Below are positions 6,379-8,972 of a DNA stretch of 8,972 nucleotides, in pieces (the first letter of the stretch is position 1; every line of letters begins with the position of its first letter). Position numbers and translations under genes: made by a program. The notes beneath the pieces were generated by a model. That model saw only the letters and a program-made list of their open reading frames with translations, did no database searches and was not told the origin of the DNA. This DNA comes from Rhodoferax sp. (GTDB taxonomy: Bacteria > Pseudomonadota > Gammaproteobacteria > Burkholderiales > Burkholderiaceae_C), in contig JAJAZK010000462.1 of assembly GCA_026785765.1 (NCBI GenBank), forward strand, positions 1 to 8,972. Direction: 5' to 3'.

Positions 6379-7640
6379 GATTTGGGCAGCTCGGTTGGCC
6401 GCTGCGGCGCTGGCATGCGAACACCGTGTTCACGCAGCGCATGCAGGATCGCCAGGTTGACCGCAGAGCGCAGATTCAGCTGTCCGTTGTGCGGATCGGC
6501 GATCCAGTAACCGACGGTGAACTCCAGCCCGTCCGCAGCAAAGGCCGACAGGGAGGCCTGTGGCGCGGGATCGCGCAGCACACGCTCCTGTTCCAGCGTC
6601 GCCTGCACCAGCAGGCGGATCACCAGATCCACGTCGCTGTCGTTAGCCACCAGAAGCATCGTCGGCTGGCATAACTGGTGGTCACTTAGCGACAGGTTCT
6701 CGACCCGGTTCACGACGAACATCTCGTTGGGAACGATGGACTCGCGCCCGGCCAGTGCGCGGACGACCGAGTAGCGTGCATTGATGTCCGTGATCACGCC
6801 CTCGAACCCGTCGACCCGCACGCTGTCGCCAATGCGCACACTGCGCTCGGCCAGGATCACAAACCCGCTGACGTAATTGGCGGCCAACCGCTGCAGGCCC
6901 AGTCCAATTCCGACACCGATCGCTCCGCCGAGCACCGACAGGGCCGTAAGGTCGATGCCGACGGCCGTCAACGCTACCAGCAGGCCGACGAACAGCAGGA
7001 AGGCGCGCGCCGCATTGCTGAATGCCTTGCGCAACGACAAGTCGCCCCCGGTGGCCGAACGCAACAAACGCGACTCGATGGCGGCCGAAATCCACAGGCT
7101 CAGAATCAGCACGACCACGGCCGTCAGTGTGCCTTCGATCAGAGTCCGCACGGACATGCTGGAGCCACCGACCTTCCAGTGGATCTGGTCCAGTTCGTCC
7201 AGCAGCAGCGGCAACAGTCCGCTGACCCACAACACCACGGCGCCCCAGGCAATCCAGGAGATGCTGCGCTCCAGCATCCGCACCACGGTGGTTTCCGCAA
7301 AGGCGGCATGCAGCACCTTGGCCACCACCCGGATTACCACCAGTGCCACCAGCGCCGCCAGCGCGAGCCGGAACATTGCCACCGATGTCCATTGCGCGAG
7401 CACCAGTTTGGCGCCAAAGGCCAGGCACAACCAGACCAGCGGAAACATCACTCCATCGATCAGTCTGCGTCCAAACCAGATGGAGCTGGGCCGCTCGGCG
7501 CCGACGGAGCGGCGTACGCCCGCACACATCGCCCAGGCCAACGCCGCACACATGGCGAGCGCTGCAAGTTCGATCAGCGTGCTGGGCCGACTCAGCATCG
7601 CAACCCAGTCGGCGAAGTCGTCAAATTGCGAAGGTGCCAT
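6372..7640 (-). CDS. MscS-family mechanosensitive ion channel
   Basis: This membrane channel opens under bilayer tension and releases solutes on hypo-osmotic shock. From ATG 7640 it has 422 residues, longer than the minimal three-helix MscS, with extra N-terminal helices. Hydrophobic segments are near 21-40, 62-83, 89-110, 128-148, 168-186, 211-229 and 234-264. The last is the pore helix, with the Gly/Ala-rich GGAIGVGIGLGLQRLAANYVSGF (238-260). The beta domain follows with ILAERSVRIGDSVRVDGFEGVITDINARYSVVRALAGRESIVPNEMFV (262-309), the family's strongest match, and then the cytoplasmic vestibule. The frame extends upstream into the preceding gene, but that part is not channel-like; the gap to the upstream stop is 34 bases, suggesting one transcript with it. 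The ribosome binding site is weak, so the start is less certain than the identity. Confidence 0.93.
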   Translation of the reverse strand: MAPSQFDDFADWVAMLSRPSTLIELAALAMCAALAWAMCAGVRRSVGAERPSSIWFGRRLIDGVMFPLVWLCLAFGAKLVLAQWTSVAMFRLALAALVALVVIRVVAKVLHAAFAETTVVRMLERSISWIAWGAVVLWVSGLLPLLLDELDQIHWKVGGSSMSVRTLIEGTLTAVVVLILSLWISAAIESRLLRSATGGDLSLRKAFSNAARAFLLFVGLLVALTAVGIDLTALSVLGGAIGVGIGLGLQRLAANYVSGFVILAERSVRIGDSVRVDGFEGVITDINARYSVVRALAGRESIVPNEMFVVNRVENLSLSDHQLCQPTMLLVANDSDVDLVIRLLVQATLEQERVLRDPAPQASLSAFAADGLEFTVGYWIADPHNGQLNLRSAVNLAILHALREHGVRMPAPQRPTELPKSP

Positions 7641-7674
7641 CCGGGCCTGATAAAGCGATTGGAGGGCTCTCGTC

Positions 7675-8625
7675 CTAGAGGTCCGCCAGCACCCGCAGAT
7701 GCGCCTCCACACTGCGTCCCAACGCGGCCAGGTTGTAGCCGCCCTCCAGGCAGGACACGATGCGCCTGGAAGCATGGCGCCGCGCGACATCCTTGATGCG
7801 ACTGGTGATCCAGGTGTAGTCCTGCTCGACCAGTCCAAGCTGGCCCAGGTCGTCATCGCGGTGGGCATCAAAACCGGCGCTGATGAAAATCATCTGTGGC
7901 CGGTGCGCTTCCAGCCGGGGAATCCAGACCGATTCAATCAGCTCGCGAATCTGCGCACCTTTGGTGTAGGCCGACACCGGCAAGTTGACCAGGTTGGTGG
8001 CTTCGGACCGGATGCCATAGGGATAAAACGGATGCTGGAAAAAACCCACCATCAAGATGCGTTCGTCACCGGCCACGATGTCTTCGGTGCCGTTTCCGTG
8101 GTGCACGTCAAAATCCACGATCGCCACGCGCTGCAGACCATGCCGCTCCAGCGCATACTTGGCCGCCACCGCAACGCTGTTGAAGAAGCAAAAGCCCATG
8201 GCCTGGTCGCGACAGGCGTGGTGGCCGGGCGGACGTACCGAACAAAAGGCATTTTCCAGCTCACCTGCCAGCACTGCGTCGGTCGCGGCGAGTGCTGCCC
8301 CAGTGGCACGCAGGGCGGCGTCCCAGGTGGTTACGTTCATCGATGTGTCCGGGTCGATTTGCGCGTGGGTCGGCCCGCCCGCGGCGATCTCCTCCCGCAG
8401 CCGCTCACTCGTGCCACGCAGCGACGCCACATACATGCGCCCATGCGCCAGTTCGATATCGGCCAGGGGGGCGAAGGGCGCTTCGCGCCGGTCCAGCGCG
8501 TCACCGACGCCAGTGATCAGCAGGCGGTCCTCGATCGCGTCCAGGCGCTGCGGGCACTCCGGGTGCCCTTCACCCATCTCGTGCCGACGACAGTCGCTGT
8601 GGGTGAAAAAACCGGTCATGCCCAT
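7675..8625 (-). CDS. Histone-deacetylase-like amidohydrolase (class II HDAC / acetylpolyamine amidohydrolase family)
   Basis: This is a zinc amidohydrolase of the arginase-deacetylase fold; bacterial members remove acetyl groups from polyamines, other small amines or protein lysines. The 316 residues cover the whole domain. The active site appears complete: RPPGHHA (131-137) with the catalytic His pair, GFCFFNSVAVAA (144-155), VAIVDFDVHHGNGT (167-180) giving zinc ligands Asp173 and His175, AGFDAHRDD (250-258) giving ligand Asp253, and CLEGGYN (292-298) with the transition-state Tyr297. HPECPQR (21-27) near the N terminus is typical for class II-like bacterial members. ATG 8625 and ATG 8619 are both possible; neither has a clear ribosome binding site. 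It precedes the MscS-type gene on the same strand and is divergent from the MoxR-type gene. The natural substrate cannot be told; AcuC-like acetyl-CoA synthetase deacetylation is less likely, because no acs genes are near. Confidence 0.93.
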   Translation of the reverse strand: MGMTGFFTHSDCRRHEMGEGHPECPQRLDAIEDRLLITGVGDALDRREAPFAPLADIELAHGRMYVASLRGTSERLREEIAAGGPTHAQIDPDTSMNVTTWDAALRATGAALAATDAVLAGELENAFCSVRPPGHHACRDQAMGFCFFNSVAVAAKYALERHGLQRVAIVDFDVHHGNGTEDIVAGDERILMVGFFQHPFYPYGIRSEATNLVNLPVSAYTKGAQIRELIESVWIPRLEAHRPQMIFISAGFDAHRDDDLGQLGLVEQDYTWITSRIKDVARRHASRRIVSCLEGGYNLAALGRSVEAHLRVLADL

Positions 8626-8666
8626 GGCTGGTATGGAGTGATTGGATTTTCGGGTAAGGTCATGCT
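8626..8666. promoter_or_regulatory. Short divergent gap between HDAC-like and MoxR-type genes
   Basis: Only 41 bases separate the two divergent start codons, so promoters for both must overlap here or lie inside the opposite gene. AAGG (8656-8659) is the ribosome binding site for the MoxR-type gene. I see no convincing -10/-35 pair on either strand. Confidence 0.3.
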
Positions 8667-8972
8667 ATGGATGTACAAGACAAACTCAAATCGCTGCTGG
8701 ATCAGCTTAACACGGTGATCGTCGGGAAACCGGCGCAGGTGCAGGATTGCGTGGCTTGTCTGCTTGCTGGAGGGCACCTGTTGATCGAGGACGTTCCGGG
8801 TGTTGGCAAGACCACCCTGGCGCACGCATTGGCGCGCACGTTCGGGCTGCAGTTTTCGCGCGTGCAGTTCACCTCGGACCTGATGCCCAGCGACCTGTCG
8901 GGGGTGGCCATCTACGAGCGCGCCAAAGAGGCCTTCGTGTTCCACCCTGGCCCGATTTTTGCCCAGGTGCTG
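8667..8972 (+). CDS. MoxR-family AAA+ ATPase, N-terminal part (cut by the window edge)
   Basis: MoxR ATPases act as chaperone-like AAA+ machines, often encoded with DUF58 (VWA-related) and transglutaminase-like genes. The window holds the first 102 codons, open to its last base. ATG 8667 follows AAGG at seven bases; two other nearby ATGs (8662, 8671) are in other frames that do not give this protein. The start reads MDVQDKLKSLLDQLNTVIVGK, with the VIVGK/Q segment typical of the family. Walker A is DVPGVGKTTLAHALA (42-56). The diagnostic MoxR stretch VQFTSDLMPSDLSGV lies at 66-80, and HPGPIFAQVL at the edge leads toward Walker B, which is outside. The usual length is about 300-330 residues, so roughly two thirds are missing. 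Confidence 0.92.
   Translation, partial: MDVQDKLKSLLDQLNTVIVGKPAQVQDCVACLLAGGHLLIEDVPGVGKTTLAHALARTFGLQFSRVQFTSDLMPSDLSGVAIYERAKEAFVFHPGPIFAQVL

Noticed and set aside
7641..7871. N-terminal extension of the MscS-type frame into the HDAC-like gene
   Set aside because: The extension overlaps the conserved C terminus of the upstream gene in another frame and is not membrane-like. ATG 7640, after the upstream stop, gives a normal channel protein.
7699..8718. Plus-strand open frame opposite the HDAC-like gene, running into the MoxR start
   Set aside because: It is antisense to a gene with a complete active site, and it conflicts with the MoxR frame, which has a good ribosome binding site and Walker A.
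1..8972. CRISPR array, tRNA, rRNA, insertion sequence or prophage
   Set aside because: No regularly spaced repeats, cloverleaf-like sequence, transposase motifs or terminal inverted repeats were seen by eye on either strand.

Overview
The window is GC-rich and densely coded. Several things point to a betaproteobacterium, most likely of the order Burkholderiales and of Comamonadaceae type: the group I electron transfer flavoprotein pair beside a long acyl-CoA dehydrogenase, a three-part TRAP transporter, and the codon preference. This placement is an inference from protein character and gene order; there is no rRNA or other direct marker in the window.

Left part (1-3203, minus strand): an electron-transfer operon read right to left as etfB, etfA, then a long-form acyl-CoA dehydrogenase that runs off the left edge. 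etfB and etfA are separated by one base. The dehydrogenase frame is broken by an in-frame TAG at codon 277, although the frame on both sides is clearly conserved, so it is listed as a pseudogene (or a sequencing error). A terminator-like hairpin with a T tract sits just upstream of the dehydrogenase ribosome binding site. The intended pathway is acyl-CoA alpha,beta-dehydrogenation, with electrons passed to the ETF and on to the quinone pool.

Centre (3204-6343, plus strand): a divergent 265-base control region, then a TRAP uptake system: DctP-type binding protein, DctQ-type small membrane subunit and DctM-type large membrane subunit. A perfect 9-bp stem followed by T-rich sequence lies between the binding protein and the membrane genes, and would give more binding protein than permease. 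The two membrane genes overlap by four bases (GTGA). The imported solute cannot be read from the sequence; an organic acid is the family expectation.

Right part (6372-8972): a two-gene minus-strand unit (histone-deacetylase-like amidohydrolase followed by an MscS-type mechanosensitive channel) converges on the TRAP operon. A MoxR-type AAA+ ATPase starts divergently from it 41 bases away and leaves the window at the right edge.

I found no tRNA, rRNA, CRISPR array, insertion sequence or phage gene, and no clear new system. The points most worth a second look are the amber codon in the dehydrogenase and the two hairpins placed inside operons.
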